From contig NZ_CP091430.1 of the NCBI RefSeq assembly GCF_024734895.1, positions 1,149,001-1,213,000 of the forward strand: 64,000 nucleotides of DNA. The letters are read 5' to 3'. Numbering within the stretch: the stretch's first letter is position 1; each line of letters begins with the position of its first letter. The notes under the pieces are model-generated. The model had not been told where the DNA came from, did no database searches, and worked only from the letters and a program-made list of their open reading frames with translations. Position numbers and translations under genes: made by a program. Positions 16,383 through 25,309 of the stretch are shown here, piece by piece. Source of the stretch: Paenibacillus spongiae. GTDB taxonomy: Bacteria; Bacillota; Bacilli; Paenibacillales; Paenibacillaceae.

Positions 16383-17648
16383 ATGATGATGACACATAAC
16401 AATATACCGATACCGGAGCCCCGAATCGCACATTTTGAGCAGTTGGGCTTCGGAATGTTTATTCATTGGGGCTTATATTCACAGCTAGGACAAGGCGAAT
16501 GGATTCAACATTTGGGCAGCATCCCGATGCCGGAATACGTAAAGCTGCAGGACACGTTCACCGCTGCCGACTTTGATGCCAAAGAAATCGCACGCATCGC
16601 CAAAAAATCCGGCATGAACTATATTACGATTACAACCCGCCATCACGACGGCTTCTCCTTGTACGACACGCGGGGGCTGAATGAATACGACGCACCGCAC
16701 AGCCCGGCTGGACGCGACTTGATCGCCGAATTCGTAACGGCCTGCCGTGAGGAAGATTTGCTTCCGATGCTGTACCACACGACACTGGATTGGCATGAGG
16801 AAAGCTTCAAAAACGATTTCGACGCCTATCTCGAATACTTGTACAAGTCCGTTGAAATCTTGTGTACCCATTACGGGAAAATCGGCGGATTATGGTTTGA
16901 CGGCAACTGGAGCAAACCGGATGCAGATTGGAAGCTTGACGAGCTGTACAGCATGATTCGACGACTTCAGCCAGACGCGCTCATTATCAATAACACGGGG
17001 CTGGATCAACGCGGAGCGACGGGACACCCGGAAATCGATAGCGTGACTTATGAGCAAGGGCGTCCTGAGCCGATGAACCGGGAAGGCATGCCGAAATACG
17101 TTGCGGCCGAAATGTGTGAAACGATCAATGATCATTGGGGCATCGGCAGCATCGATTTCGCGTACAAATCAGTGCCGTATTTGATCGAGAGCTTGTGCGC
17201 CTGCCGCAAAGTGGGGGCGAACTATTTGTTGAACGTAGGGCCAACCGCAACAGGCCGCATTGTGCCGATTCAGCAACATTTGCTGGAGACGGTCGGCGAG
17301 TGGATTGCCCTTCACAACAAGCCGGTCTACGAAGGCAAACCAAGCGACGTGAAGGGCGAAGGGAGCAACTTCGTTCTGGAAACGTTGGACGGTAAGCTGT
17401 ATGCGTTCATCTACAATTTGAAAATTAGCGGCCACGACAATGTAACCGTTGGCGGCGGAGGAGCTGGGGACAAAACCTTCACCGGGCTCTCGCGCAAAAT
17501 CAGTTCGATTCGTTGGCTCGATAATGGAGAAAAGCTGCAATTCAAGCAGGATGAATCTGCTGGTTCATTTACCTTTAACGCAACGGGGTATCCGTACGGG
17601 ATTAATCTGGTCGTGCGGGTAGCGGAAATCGAAGCTGAATCCATATAA
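16383..17648 (+). CDS. GH29 alpha-L-fucosidase
   Basis: A 421-residue intracellular-type glycosidase without signal peptide. Family hallmarks are G-M-F-I-H-W-G-L-Y-S near the start, T-T-R-H-H-D-G-F-S, and G-G-L-W-F-D-G-N-W with the likely nucleophile D173. A catalytic (beta/alpha)8 barrel spans about residues 15-330, followed by a short beta-sandwich. It releases L-fucose with retention of configuration from fucosylated oligosaccharides, fitting uptake by cluster 2 just upstream. Three consecutive ATG codons (16383, 16386, 16389) follow GAGAGGA; the second or third has the better spacing. Confidence 0.93.
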   Translation: MMMTHNNIPIPEPRIAHFEQLGFGMFIHWGLYSQLGQGEWIQHLGSIPMPEYVKLQDTFTAADFDAKEIARIAKKSGMNYITITTRHHDGFSLYDTRGLNEYDAPHSPAGRDLIAEFVTACREEDLLPMLYHTTLDWHEESFKNDFDAYLEYLYKSVEILCTHYGKIGGLWFDGNWSKPDADWKLDELYSMIRRLQPDALIINNTGLDQRGATGHPEIDSVTYEQGRPEPMNREGMPKYVAAEMCETINDHWGIGSIDFAYKSVPYLIESLCACRKVGANYLLNVGPTATGRIVPIQQHLLETVGEWIALHNKPVYEGKPSDVKGEGSNFVLETLDGKLYAFIYNLKISGHDNVTVGGGGAGDKTFTGLSRKISSIRWLDNGEKLQFKQDESAGSFTFNATGYPYGINLVVRVAEIEAESI

Positions 17649-17705
17649 GATAACGTGAACAACCGATATGGCTTTTTAACGGCGATGGTGGAAATGGGGG
17701 ATGTG

Positions 17706-17723
17706 ATGGGCGGCATGATGTAA
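17706..17723. repeat. putative attachment site, copy 2 (groEL 3'-end-like)
   Basis: Exact copy of 190-207 in the same orientation (M-G-G-M-M-stop if translated). Flanking bases on both sides differ, so the identity is limited to 18 bp, as expected of an attachment core. Unlike copy 1, it is not followed by the inverted half-site. Confidence 0.5.
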
Positions 17724-17794
17724 ATTAGGCTCAATGGACTGCAGCGTCAATGGTTTCCGCAAGGGGGAACGCCGTTTGACTATATTGATAGTTG

Positions 17795-17846
17795 AAGAGG
17801 CTTCTCCCGGGTTCAACTTGAACCCGACGAGAAACTTCTTTTTTAT
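17795..17846 (+). terminator. terminator after GH29
   Basis: The stem GGGTTCAA-C-TTGAACCC lies inside an outer GAGGCTTCTC / GAGAAACTTC pairing and is followed by TTCTTTTTTATT. It shares its outer arms and flanks with the element at 19751. Confidence 0.8.
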
Positions 17847-18001
17847 TATGCGCTGCGTCAATCGCCGAGTATCTTATTCAGCACTAGAACGCGGATGAAA
17901 TTAATAGTAAAATTCAGGAAGATTTTCAAAAAAACCATGAAGACCGGTGAACCGGACGAAGAGGGCTTACTCACCGGACTTATCCAGAAGGAGCGCCGAA
18001 T

Positions 18002-19000
18002 ATGGGGAATCCGAATACGGATTGGCTGAAAGAGGCCAAGTACGGCATTTCGCATCACTTTCTTTCCAACTATATCAACCGTGTGGCAAGCGGTCCGGAG
18101 GAGCAATGGAAGGACACGGAGAGCTGGGACGACGTTATCGATGGATTTGACGCGGCCGGCTATGCCAGACAGGTGGCTGAGAGCGGAGCTGGCTTCGTCT
18201 TGCTGACGCTCGGGCAGAATAGCGGGTACCATCTGTCTCCGAATGCAGCTTATGACCGGATTGCGGGCTTGCAGCCCGGCGAGAGATGCTCAAGGCGGGA
18301 CTTGCCGATGGACATTGCCGATGCCTTGGAACCGTACGGAATACGGCTCATGCTTTACCTTCCGGTCAATCCGCCTCACTCGGCCCACCAGAGGGAAGGC
18401 GATTATGCCGTTACGAAAGCGTTCGGCTATACGCCAGGCATGGATGGGGCGCCATCCCAGGAAACGCAGGAAAAGTGGCAGGCGGTCATCCGGGAATGGT
18501 CGGACCGTTACGGCGCCAAGCTGGCGGGCTGGTGGTTCGACGGGCTGTTTCCGCATGTCGTGAAGGGCACTTACGACGACCCGTCCAACCGGTATAATTA
18601 CGGGACGCTCGCCGAAGCCGCGAGAAGCGGGAACGCCAATCGCATTATTACGTTTAATCCGGGCGTCGAGCTGACGAATGCGTCCTATACCCCTTACGAG
18701 GATTATTCGGCGGGCGAAACCAACGCCCCGGGGCATGTTCCATCGAACGGCAGATGGGTAGACGCCGCGGAGCGCATCCAGTACTTTATCTTTACGTTTC
18801 TCGGTTCGTTCGATCCTTATTGGGCAGGCTGGGGCAATAAAGGCGTAAACTTCGATACGAAGGAGCTCACAGGCTGGGTAAAGGAAGTAACGGATAAGGA
18901 AGGAAGCGTTTGTCTGGATACGAAAGTGAACCGGTTCGGCCAAATCGATCCGCAGCAATTGGAGCAGCTGAAAGCGATTAAGGCGACGATTCGGGGTTAA
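18002..19000 (+). CDS. alpha-L-fucosidase-like (GH29-related) protein
   Basis: A 332-residue protein with the barrel-type landmarks of GH29 relatives: W-L-K-E-A-K-Y-G-I-S-H-H-F near the start, G-A-G-F-V-L-L-T-L-G-Q-N-S-G-Y-H, and A-G-W-W-F-D-G-L-F with D180 at the nucleophile position. It is about 90 residues shorter than the neighbouring GH29 enzyme and lacks the C-terminal beta-sandwich. It has no signal peptide. The start at 18002 follows AAGGAGCG. Activity on fucosides is likely but not certain; galactosidase or other specificities occur among relatives. Codon use is more GC-rich than in cluster 2. Confidence 0.8.
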   Translation: MGNPNTDWLKEAKYGISHHFLSNYINRVASGPEEQWKDTESWDDVIDGFDAAGYARQVAESGAGFVLLTLGQNSGYHLSPNAAYDRIAGLQPGERCSRRDLPMDIADALEPYGIRLMLYLPVNPPHSAHQREGDYAVTKAFGYTPGMDGAPSQETQEKWQAVIREWSDRYGAKLAGWWFDGLFPHVVKGTYDDPSNRYNYGTLAEAARSGNANRIITFNPGVELTNASYTPYEDYSAGETNAPGHVPSNGRWVDAAERIQYFIFTFLGSFDPYWAGWGNKGVNFDTKELTGWVKEVTDKEGSVCLDTKVNRFGQIDPQQLEQLKAIKATIRG

Positions 19001-19135
19001 GCGGCACAAGAGGCACAAGAGTACGGAGTCCCTTCATCTATTGGAAATTGTCAGGCTTGAACGAGGCCGAGGTGCAACCATTCGGGGCGTCATGTCGTCA
19101 GTTTCCAGTAGTGGAAGAAGAAGGGGGAGATAGAT

Positions 19136-19732
19136 GTGAAGCAAATATCGAAGGCCGTCGTATTGCTCGCTTGCGCAATCGGACTGACGGCTTGCGGGGC
19201 GGTGCCGTCCTCCGGACAGGACGAAGCGTCGCCGTTGGAGAATGGCGCGATCGTGCAGCCGGAAATCGCGGCGGCCGGAACGAAACCCGCGGAACAGCCG
19301 CCGAGCCTGACGAAGGACGATGCGGACAGATTGAAGCGGCTGGATCAGCGCGTGCACAGACTGGAGGAGCGGATCCGCATGCTGGAGAAAGCTTTGGCGG
19401 CGGATACACCGGAGAAAGCAGTCGAGATGTGGGCAGCCGCGATCGACGCCCGCAATGGCGCCTGGGAATACGCGATGCTCCATCCTGACAACCGCGCCGG
19501 CCAGCTGAAAATGTTCGAGGCCGGCGATTGGATGACGGGCGTGTCCAGCCCTTGGCTGGAGCGCTACAAAATCGGCAAGGGCGTCAAACAGAAAGACGGA
19601 TCGTATCTGTTCGAGGTGCGATTCGATTACCGGACCTCGGATACGATGGGCAAGAAGATCGATTGGTCCGACATTGAGGCAGCACGCGTAACGGTACGCA
19701 AGAGCGGCGCAAATTGGTATGTCGTGCAATAA
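19136..19732 (+). CDS. small lipoprotein with coiled coil
   Basis: A 198-residue exported lipoprotein of unknown function. The signal ends G-L-T-A-C with cysteine 20. Residues about 62-88 form a charged heptad helix (RLDQRVHRLEERIRMLEKAL), and the remaining 110 residues (T-P-E-K-A-V-E-M-W-A-A-A-I to W-Y-V-V) resemble an NTF2-like cone fold by pattern only. GTG 19136 follows GGGGGAG. It may share a transcript with the GH29-like gene (135-base gap) and ends before a terminator. I do not recognise the family. Confidence 0.75.
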   Translation: MKQISKAVVLLACAIGLTACGAVPSSGQDEASPLENGAIVQPEIAAAGTKPAEQPPSLTKDDADRLKRLDQRVHRLEERIRMLEKALAADTPEKAVEMWAAAIDARNGAWEYAMLHPDNRAGQLKMFEAGDWMTGVSSPWLERYKIGKGVKQKDGSYLFEVRFDYRTSDTMGKKIDWSDIEAARVTVRKSGANWYVVQ

Positions 19733-19750
19733 TGCAGGATCATTCTCTAT

Positions 19751-19800
19751 AAGAGGCTTCTCTTGAGTCCGTCATCGGACTCGCCGAGAAGTCTCATTGT
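19751..19800 (+). terminator. terminator after the lipoprotein gene
   Basis: The stem GAGTCCG-TCAT-CGGACTC lies within an outer CTTCTC / GAGAAG pairing and is followed by TCTCATTGTT. The arms and flanks resemble 17795-17846. Confidence 0.65.
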
Positions 19801-19838
19801 TATGCGCTAAGCCTTACCCGGATACGGGGCTGCAAATA

Positions 19839-19877
19839 GTAAAATCCCCAGCCTCTATGAAGTGAGAGGCTGGGGAT
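19839..19877 (-). terminator. terminator of the flavin reductase gene
   Basis: The 13-pair stem ATCCCCAGCCTCT / AGAGGCTGGGGAT (19844-19856, 19865-19877) lies just downstream of the minus-strand gene, with a short T-run on that strand (A-run 19841-19844). It probably serves both convergent genes. Confidence 0.75.
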
Positions 19878-19884
19878 CTTTGTA

Positions 19885-20442
19885 TTAGCGCAATGTTTTC
19901 AATGCGCCGCTCCATGCAAGAACTTGGTCAAGCATGCCGTTCAAGTTGACGAGATGCAGATCGGCTGGTTTGAATACCGTTTCTTTCTCTTGATCCATGA
20001 GATTCTCGAAATCGGTGAACAGGGACAATGCCGGATGTATGCGAACGTCCGCTACGGACAGCTCGCCCAAGATTCCGCGCAGATGCTCGGCTGCGCGGGC
20101 GCCGCCTACGGAACCGTAGCTCACGATACCTGCCGCTTTATTGTTCCAAGCATCACGAGCATAATCAAGCGCGTTCTTCAATGCTCCCGTAATGCTGTGG
20201 TTGTATTCCTGAACGATGAATACGAAGCCGTCCAAGCTGGCCAGCTTGGCATTCCACGCTGCCGCTTGCTCGGAAGCATCGGCCTCGCCCAACAGCGGAA
20301 GCTTGTAGTCCGCAATATCGACGATTTCATAATTTGCGTCACCGCGCTGATCGGCGATTTTCTTTACCCATTCCCCTACTTGCGGGCTCAGACGGCCTTG
20401 ACGCGTGCTTCCAAGAATAATTCCGATATTTAATTTCGACAT
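19885..20442 (-). CDS. NADPH-dependent FMN reductase family protein
   Basis: A 185-residue flavodoxin-like oxidoreductase. The FMN phosphate loop L-G-S-T-R-Q-G-R follows beta-strand 1, and E-Y-N-H-S-I-T-G-A-L-K-N-A-L-D matches the family signature. It should reduce FMN, quinones or azo compounds with NAD(P)H in the cytosol. The ATG at 20442 is chosen over one 36 bases upstream because GAGGAGG sits directly before it. It is the only complete minus-strand gene between 2.4 kb and the right edge and forms its own transcript, with divergent regulatory DNA shared with the chemotaxis operon. Confidence 0.92.
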   Translation of the reverse strand: MSKLNIGIILGSTRQGRLSPQVGEWVKKIADQRGDANYEIVDIADYKLPLLGEADASEQAAAWNAKLASLDGFVFIVQEYNHSITGALKNALDYARDAWNNKAAGIVSYGSVGGARAAEHLRGILGELSVADVRIHPALSLFTDFENLMDQEKETVFKPADLHLVNLNGMLDQVLAWSGALKTLR

Positions 20443-21016
20443 TATGATTTCCTCCTCTGTTATTGTTTCCACTAACAAACAAAGTGATTCTGCAATTATA
20501 AGCTCTTCTGCTTAATAGTAATGAACAACGATGAATTTACGATATCGCCTTATCTTGTTCCCAGTCGGCATCGTTTATTCTCAAACCAAAGTTTGAGTCA
20601 TCACAGCACAACTGTCTTAAAATTAAGCATATTGAACACGAGATAATAATAAGCGAGTTGGATACATTTTGTCAAGCAGCTAACAATAAGTTAGTTCAAT
20701 TTATATTTAAAGTGTACCATGATGAAGATAAATTCGACACTATGATGTTTAGAATTTTTATCAGACATTCATATAAGCAATAAAATCTATTGCAAAATTA
20801 ACCTATACTAGCATATACTACAAAATGAGATGTCGAAATATGTAATAATATGTCGAATAAACCACCTCTTATGTTATTTACAGCAGAACAAATAGGAATC
20901 GGTATACAATAATCTACTATTCTTTATCGTCAGAAAAAAACGGAAAGTAAAGCGGCTATTATTATTCTTTTGTTAAAGGTGCGCGAGCACGAGTTTCATC
21001 AAGAGAGGTGGATGGC
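20443..21016. promoter_or_regulatory. large AT-rich divergent regulatory region
   Basis: About 570 bases without a credible gene lie between the flavin reductase (leftward) and the cheW gene (rightward). Two structured sites are visible. One is a perfect inverted repeat CTCAAAC-CAAA-GTTTGAG at 20580-20597. The other is a direct repeat ATGTCGAA at 20830-20837 and 20850-20857, spaced by 20 bp or two helical turns. No clear sigma-D promoter was found. Confidence 0.45.
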
Positions 21017-21445
21017 ATGAATCATTCGGCACATGAGCAGTATGTCGAGTTTGGCGTCGGAGAAGAAAACTATGCAATCCAAATATCGGATGTGCACGAA
21101 ATTATTAAAATGCAGGATATAACAGATATTCCCAACTGTCCCTATTATGTGGAGGGTGTGATCAATCTTCGGGGGCGGATCGTTCCGATTATCAGCTTGC
21201 GCAGCTTATTCGCGATCGGGGAAGAGCCTTTCACCAAGACGACGCGGATCGTGGTCGTCCACCATAAGGACGATTCGGTCGGCATCATTGTCGACCGCGT
21301 GAATCAAGTCGCGGTCTATGCGGATATTCAAACGCCTCCAGAACGCGTAGGCGGCATAAGCGAGACTTATTTTGTCGGAATCGGCATCGCTGCAGCAGGA
21401 CTGGTAGGGATATTAAAGCTGGATGAAGTGCTGATCAGAGAATAA
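21017..21445 (+). CDS. cheW: CheW chemotaxis coupling protein
   Basis: A 142-residue single CheW domain. Typical features are F-G-V-G-E-E-N-Y-A-I-Q-I-S-D-V-H-E-I-I, P-Y-Y-V-E-G-V-I-N-L-R-G-R-I-V-P-I-I-S-L-R, and V-G-I-I-V-D-R-V. It bridges the receptor and CheA in the membrane signalling array. ATG 21017 is preferred over GTG 21008 since GAGAGGTGG lies six bases before it. First gene of a three-gene cheW-cheA-mcp operon. Confidence 0.93.
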   Translation: MNHSAHEQYVEFGVGEENYAIQISDVHEIIKMQDITDIPNCPYYVEGVINLRGRIVPIISLRSLFAIGEEPFTKTTRIVVVHHKDDSVGIIVDRVNQVAVYADIQTPPERVGGISETYFVGIGIAAAGLVGILKLDEVLIRE

Positions 21446-21459
21446 GGGGGGGAGGTTCA

Positions 21460-23490
21460 TTGCTCGATTTATCGGAATTTCGATCCGTCTATTTAGAAGA
21501 ACTCGATGAACAGATTCAGATTATGGAAGAAGAGCTGCTTCGCGTTGAGAAAGCCGGCTCTGCGGAAAACGGGATTCAACGTTTGTTTCGGGCGGCCCAT
21601 ACGTTGAAGGGCTCCTCGGCAGCGATGGGATTTTTCAAGATGAAATCCTTAACGCATGAGATGGAGCATCTGCTCGACAAAGTCCGAAATAACGAGCTCC
21701 AAATGACGGACAGGCTGACGGTCTTATTCTTTCAAAGCGTTGATCTGATGAAGATTCTCCAGCAGGAAATTGTTCAGCATAATCAGGAAATGTCGGATAT
21801 TCATGCGATGACACTGCTGCTTGCCAACTATATGCATGAACATGAACATGAGCAATTGCAAGTTCAAGAGGCTCCTCATTCATCTAAGCTAGTCCCCCGT
21901 TCCGCAGCGAAAGCAAACGAACTGCTCTCCCGTCTAGAAGCGGCTTCCAGCTCAGGAGTGCAGTTCAAATGGGTCAAATTCACGCTTGCTGCGGACTGCG
22001 GGATGAAGCAGGCGAGAATGAAGCTGATTGAGATGAGCGTGTGTGAAACGGCTGATTTATTCTGTACGATTCCGGATCTGTCCGCCGAGTGGGATGAACC
22101 GGATAATCATAGGCAGCTTGATTGCTTGATTGGGTGCCCGCTCACGACCGAAGAGCTTGCGGCCCGGCTGGAAGGACTGTCGGAGGTTGAAGGTATCGAA
22201 ATTCAGGAATGCGGAATGGAGCAGCTTCAAAGTGAACTGTCCCCGAAAAAGGAAGCCGTCTTGCAGGAACCCGCAGAACCTGTAATCGGGGACAAGACGA
22301 AGGCGCAGACGATCCGGGTCAATGTGGACCGGCTGGAGCATCTGATGAACCTGGTGGGGGAGCTGCTCATTGATCAGACGCGGATGCAGCAGCTGGACAA
22401 AGATTTTCGGCAGCAATTCGGCTCGAATGAAGCCACGCAGGAGCTGGAGCAGCTGTCGGATCATCTGCAGCGGACGATCGGCAATCTGCAGGAAAGTGTG
22501 ATGAAGGTACGCATGTTGCCGATCGAGCAGCTGTTCGTCCGCTTTCCCCGGATGATCCGCGATCTATGCCGCACGCTCGGCAAAGAGGTGGAGCTGATCC
22601 TCGAAGGCGGCGATACGGAGCTGGACCGCACGCTGATCGAGGATCTGGGCGATCCGCTCATCCATATTATCCGCAATGCGGTCGATCATGGGATCGAGTC
22701 ACCCGAGGTTAGACGAGAAGCGGGCAAGCCCGCCAAGGGTACGCTTCGCATCAACGCCGCCCATGAGGACAACCAGGTGATGATTACGATTGAAGATGAC
22801 GGTGCAGGCATTCATGCCGATAAGATTCTACGGTCGGCGGCGGCCAAGGGGATGATCAGTCAGACGGAAGCGGAATCGATGACCGAACGAGAAGCGGTCA
22901 ACCTTATTTTTCACCCGGGGTTCTCGATGGCTTCCAAGGTTAGCGACATATCCGGCAGAGGAGTAGGCATGGATATCGTTCGTACTGATATCGAACGGAT
23001 GAACGGCTTGATCGAGATTGTCACGGAGAAAGGCAAAGGGACGATATTCAAGATCCGGCTCCCGCTGACACTTGCCATCATTACGGGTCTATTGGTCCAG
23101 CTTAGCGGCAGAACCTTCGTCCTTCCGATGACCAATGTGACCGAAATTGTCCGCATCGATCCGGCCATGATCAAGAAAGTGAAGGGAGTACCCGTCCTCT
23201 TCATCCGCAATCAGGTCATACCGATCGTATGGCTGCATGATCATTTCGGTTACGAGCGGTCAGACCATACCAAAAAGCATATTCCAATTGTCATCATTGG
23301 ACGCGCCGAGAAGCGGATCGCTCTGGCCGTCGATGAGCTGCTGGGCAATCAGGAGGTCGTCATTAAATCGTTAGGCTCATTTATCGGGAAGGTAGAAGGC
23401 ATTTCGGGAGCGACGATTCTCGGCAATGGTAAGCTGGCGCTGATTCTGGAAGCCGGAAGCATTATCAAGATGAACATAAACAGCTATTGA
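21460..23490 (+). CDS. cheA: CheA chemotaxis histidine kinase
   Basis: A 676-residue kinase with all five domains. P1 carries the phospho-accepting histidine in A-H-T-L-K-G-S (H47). A P2-like CheY-docking domain lies near 165-255. P3 dimerises (V-D-R-L-E-H-L-M-N-L-V-G-E-L). P4 has the N-box I-I-R-N-A-V-D-H-G-I-E and G-boxes D-D-G-A-G-I and G-R-G-V-G-M-D-I-V. P5 is the CheW-like end. It phosphorylates CheY-type regulators according to receptor state. The TTG start follows GGGGGGAGG. The P2 domain implies a CheY partner, yet no cheY, cheB or cheR is found in the window. Confidence 0.95.
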   Translation: MLDLSEFRSVYLEELDEQIQIMEEELLRVEKAGSAENGIQRLFRAAHTLKGSSAAMGFFKMKSLTHEMEHLLDKVRNNELQMTDRLTVLFFQSVDLMKILQQEIVQHNQEMSDIHAMTLLLANYMHEHEHEQLQVQEAPHSSKLVPRSAAKANELLSRLEAASSSGVQFKWVKFTLAADCGMKQARMKLIEMSVCETADLFCTIPDLSAEWDEPDNHRQLDCLIGCPLTTEELAARLEGLSEVEGIEIQECGMEQLQSELSPKKEAVLQEPAEPVIGDKTKAQTIRVNVDRLEHLMNLVGELLIDQTRMQQLDKDFRQQFGSNEATQELEQLSDHLQRTIGNLQESVMKVRMLPIEQLFVRFPRMIRDLCRTLGKEVELILEGGDTELDRTLIEDLGDPLIHIIRNAVDHGIESPEVRREAGKPAKGTLRINAAHEDNQVMITIEDDGAGIHADKILRSAAAKGMISQTEAESMTEREAVNLIFHPGFSMASKVSDISGRGVGMDIVRTDIERMNGLIEIVTEKGKGTIFKIRLPLTLAIITGLLVQLSGRTFVLPMTNVTEIVRIDPAMIKKVKGVPVLFIRNQVIPIVWLHDHFGYERSDHTKKHIPIVIIGRAEKRIALAVDELLGNQEVVIKSLGSFIGKVEGISGATILGNGKLALILEAGSIIKMNINSY

Positions 23491-23526
23491 AGAAATCCTT
23501 ATTATAACCAACAAGAGGTGAAGGAC

Positions 23527-25125
23527 ATGTCCTGGTTTTATAATTTGAAAACGAGCGTAAAGCTCGTCGCTTCGTTCTTGATCTTATCCATGGTCATGAT
23601 ATTTGTCGGTCTATACGGTATGAGCAATCTCAAGAATTTAAACAATAATCTGACGGATATGTACGACAATAATCTTCTGCCGGTTTCCTATCTGATACAG
23701 ACGAATGCGGATTTAAATGAGATGCGCGTGATCATCAGAGACTTGTATATCCATAAGAATCCGGAGAAGAGAGCAGCGAACGTCGAGAGCTATAAAAACG
23801 TGAAGAACAAGATCGAGCAGCAAATGGATAAATTCAACAATACCGTCCTTAGCGACAATTCCAAGCAGGCAATGCAAGCCTATGACGGCCTATGGAAAAA
23901 TTATAACGACATCTATGAGAAAGCGGTCGATCTTAGTTTTGTCGGACAGGAGGCCGAGATGCTCCAGCTTATGACGGAAGATTTGCCTAAAGCGGGTGGC
24001 GAGATACGGGCGCTAATCGAGAAGCTTGTCCAATATAATATCGATGAAGCCAACCAATTCAATAGAGATGGAAAAGCCTTGTACAAGTCATCGAACATCA
24101 TTACGATTTCCATTGTTATAGCGGCTACGATCCTATGCATCGTGTTCGGCACTATGATCGCAAGGATTATATCAAGACCGTTGAACAAGGTTATGAACGT
24201 AGTCGGCAAAGTAGCCGAAGGCGATCTCAATGAACGGCTCAATATCCGCACCAAGGATGAGATTGGGCACTTGGCCAGATCGGTCGACGGGATGGTCGAT
24301 AATCTGCGCCGGATCGTCGGCAGCATCCTCCATTCTTCCGAGAACGTATCGGCTGCTTCTCAGCAGATTTATGCCAGCACCGAGGAGATTGCCAGCGGAA
24401 ACGCGAGCCAGGCGGATGCTGCGCAAGCAATCAACGAGCTGTTCAGCGACTTGTCCTCCGCGATCCATTCGGTAGCGCAGAATACGGAGGCGGCTTCCGA
24501 GTTGTCCAATACTACGGTGACGGTAGCGCGAGAAGGCAGTGACGTCATCCAATCCTCTGCGGAAAGCATGAATGCGGTGAGCACGCAAATGTCCAGACTT
24601 GAGGAGGATTCGCAGCGCATCGGGGAAATTATCGAGGTGATCGAGGACATTGCGGATCAGACCAATTTGCTGGCCTTGAATGCGGCGATCGAAGCGGCCC
24701 GCGCCGGCGAGCAGGGACGCGGCTTCGCGGTGGTCGCCGACGAGGTCCGCAAGCTTGCGGAACGAAGCGGCGATGCGACGAAGCAAATTGCGGGCATTAT
24801 TAAGGGCATGCAGGACAACACGCGGATGAGCGTCAATGCCGTGCAGGAAAGCGTCCGCTTCTCCCGCCAGACGGAAGATGCCTTCCGTAAAATCGTAACG
24901 ATGGTTAACGATTCCGGGCATATGGTGATGGAGATTGCCGCCGCCAGCGAAGAGCAAGCTGCCCAAGCTTCGTCCGTTATTTTGGCGGTAGAGAATATTT
25001 CCGCCGCAACGGAAGAAAATGCTGCGAGCAGCGAGGAGACGGCCGCCACGGCGCAGTCACTTGCGAAGCTTTCGGAGGAGCTTCAGAACGCCGTATCCAT
25101 CTTCAAAATCAACGACGCGAGGTAA
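23527..25125 (+). CDS. methyl-accepting chemotaxis protein
   Basis: A 532-residue membrane receptor. Transmembrane helix 1 (about residues 10-32) and helix 2 (about 183-206) enclose an extracytoplasmic four-helix-bundle sensor of about 150 residues, followed by HAMP and a long signalling coiled coil. The hairpin tip that contacts CheA/CheW reads [20 protein letters not shown]. There is no C-terminal CheR-tethering pentapeptide. ATG 23527 is preferred over GTG 23518 by its AGGTGAAGG site. As the only receptor beside this CheA, it probably feeds that kinase directly. Confidence 0.94.
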   Translation: MSWFYNLKTSVKLVASFLILSMVMIFVGLYGMSNLKNLNNNLTDMYDNNLLPVSYLIQTNADLNEMRVIIRDLYIHKNPEKRAANVESYKNVKNKIEQQMDKFNNTVLSDNSKQAMQAYDGLWKNYNDIYEKAVDLSFVGQEAEMLQLMTEDLPKAGGEIRALIEKLVQYNIDEANQFNRDGKALYKSSNIITISIVIAATILCIVFGTMIARIISRPLNKVMNVVGKVAEGDLNERLNIRTKDEIGHLARSVDGMVDNLRRIVGSILHSSENVSAASQQIYASTEEIASGNASQADAAQAINELFSDLSSAIHSVAQNTEAASELSNTTVTVAREGSDVIQSSAESMNAVSTQMSRLEEDSQRIGEIIEVIEDIADQTNLLALNAAIEAARAGEQGRGFAVVADEVRKLAERSGDATKQIAGIIKGMQDNTRMSVNAVQESVRFSRQTEDAFRKIVTMVNDSGHMVMEIAAASEEQAAQASSVILAVENISAATEENAASSEETAATAQSLAKLSEELQNAVSIFKINDAR

Positions 25126-25151
25126 GCATCTGTAACGAAAATGTTATGCTG

Positions 25152-25196
25152 CGACCGTTCCCTGAGATCTGCAGGGAGCGGTCGTTTTCACTTTTT
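25152..25196 (+). terminator. terminator of the chemotaxis operon
   Basis: The stem CGACCGTTCCCTG / CAGGGAGCGGTCG has a seven-base loop and is followed by TTTTCACTTTTTT. Confidence 0.88.
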
Positions 25197-25245
25197 TCTC
25201 TCGAGCGGGCTGTAGGCCTCGTATAATAGCTGCGGTATTTCGCAA

Positions 25246-25273
25246 TGGACAACGGCAGTCGGTCTGTTATAAT
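25246..25273 (+). promoter_or_regulatory. candidate sigma-A promoter of the beta-helix gene
   Basis: A -35 box TGGACA (25246-25251) and a perfect -10 box TATAAT (25268-25273) are separated by 16 bases. Together with the terminators on both sides, this supports a single-gene transcript for 25310-27892. Confidence 0.55.
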
Positions 25274-25309
25274 AAATAAAAATTGGAAGAAGGGAGGGAG
25301 ATATCCATC

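Larger units (their letters stand above)
17649..18001. other. gene-free junction with putative att copy and terminator
   Basis: The 353 bases hold no credible gene. They contain the second GroEL-tail repeat (17706-17723), a terminator (17795-17846) and an AT-rich promoter region for the next gene. This junction is where I place the right end of the proposed island. Confidence 0.5.
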
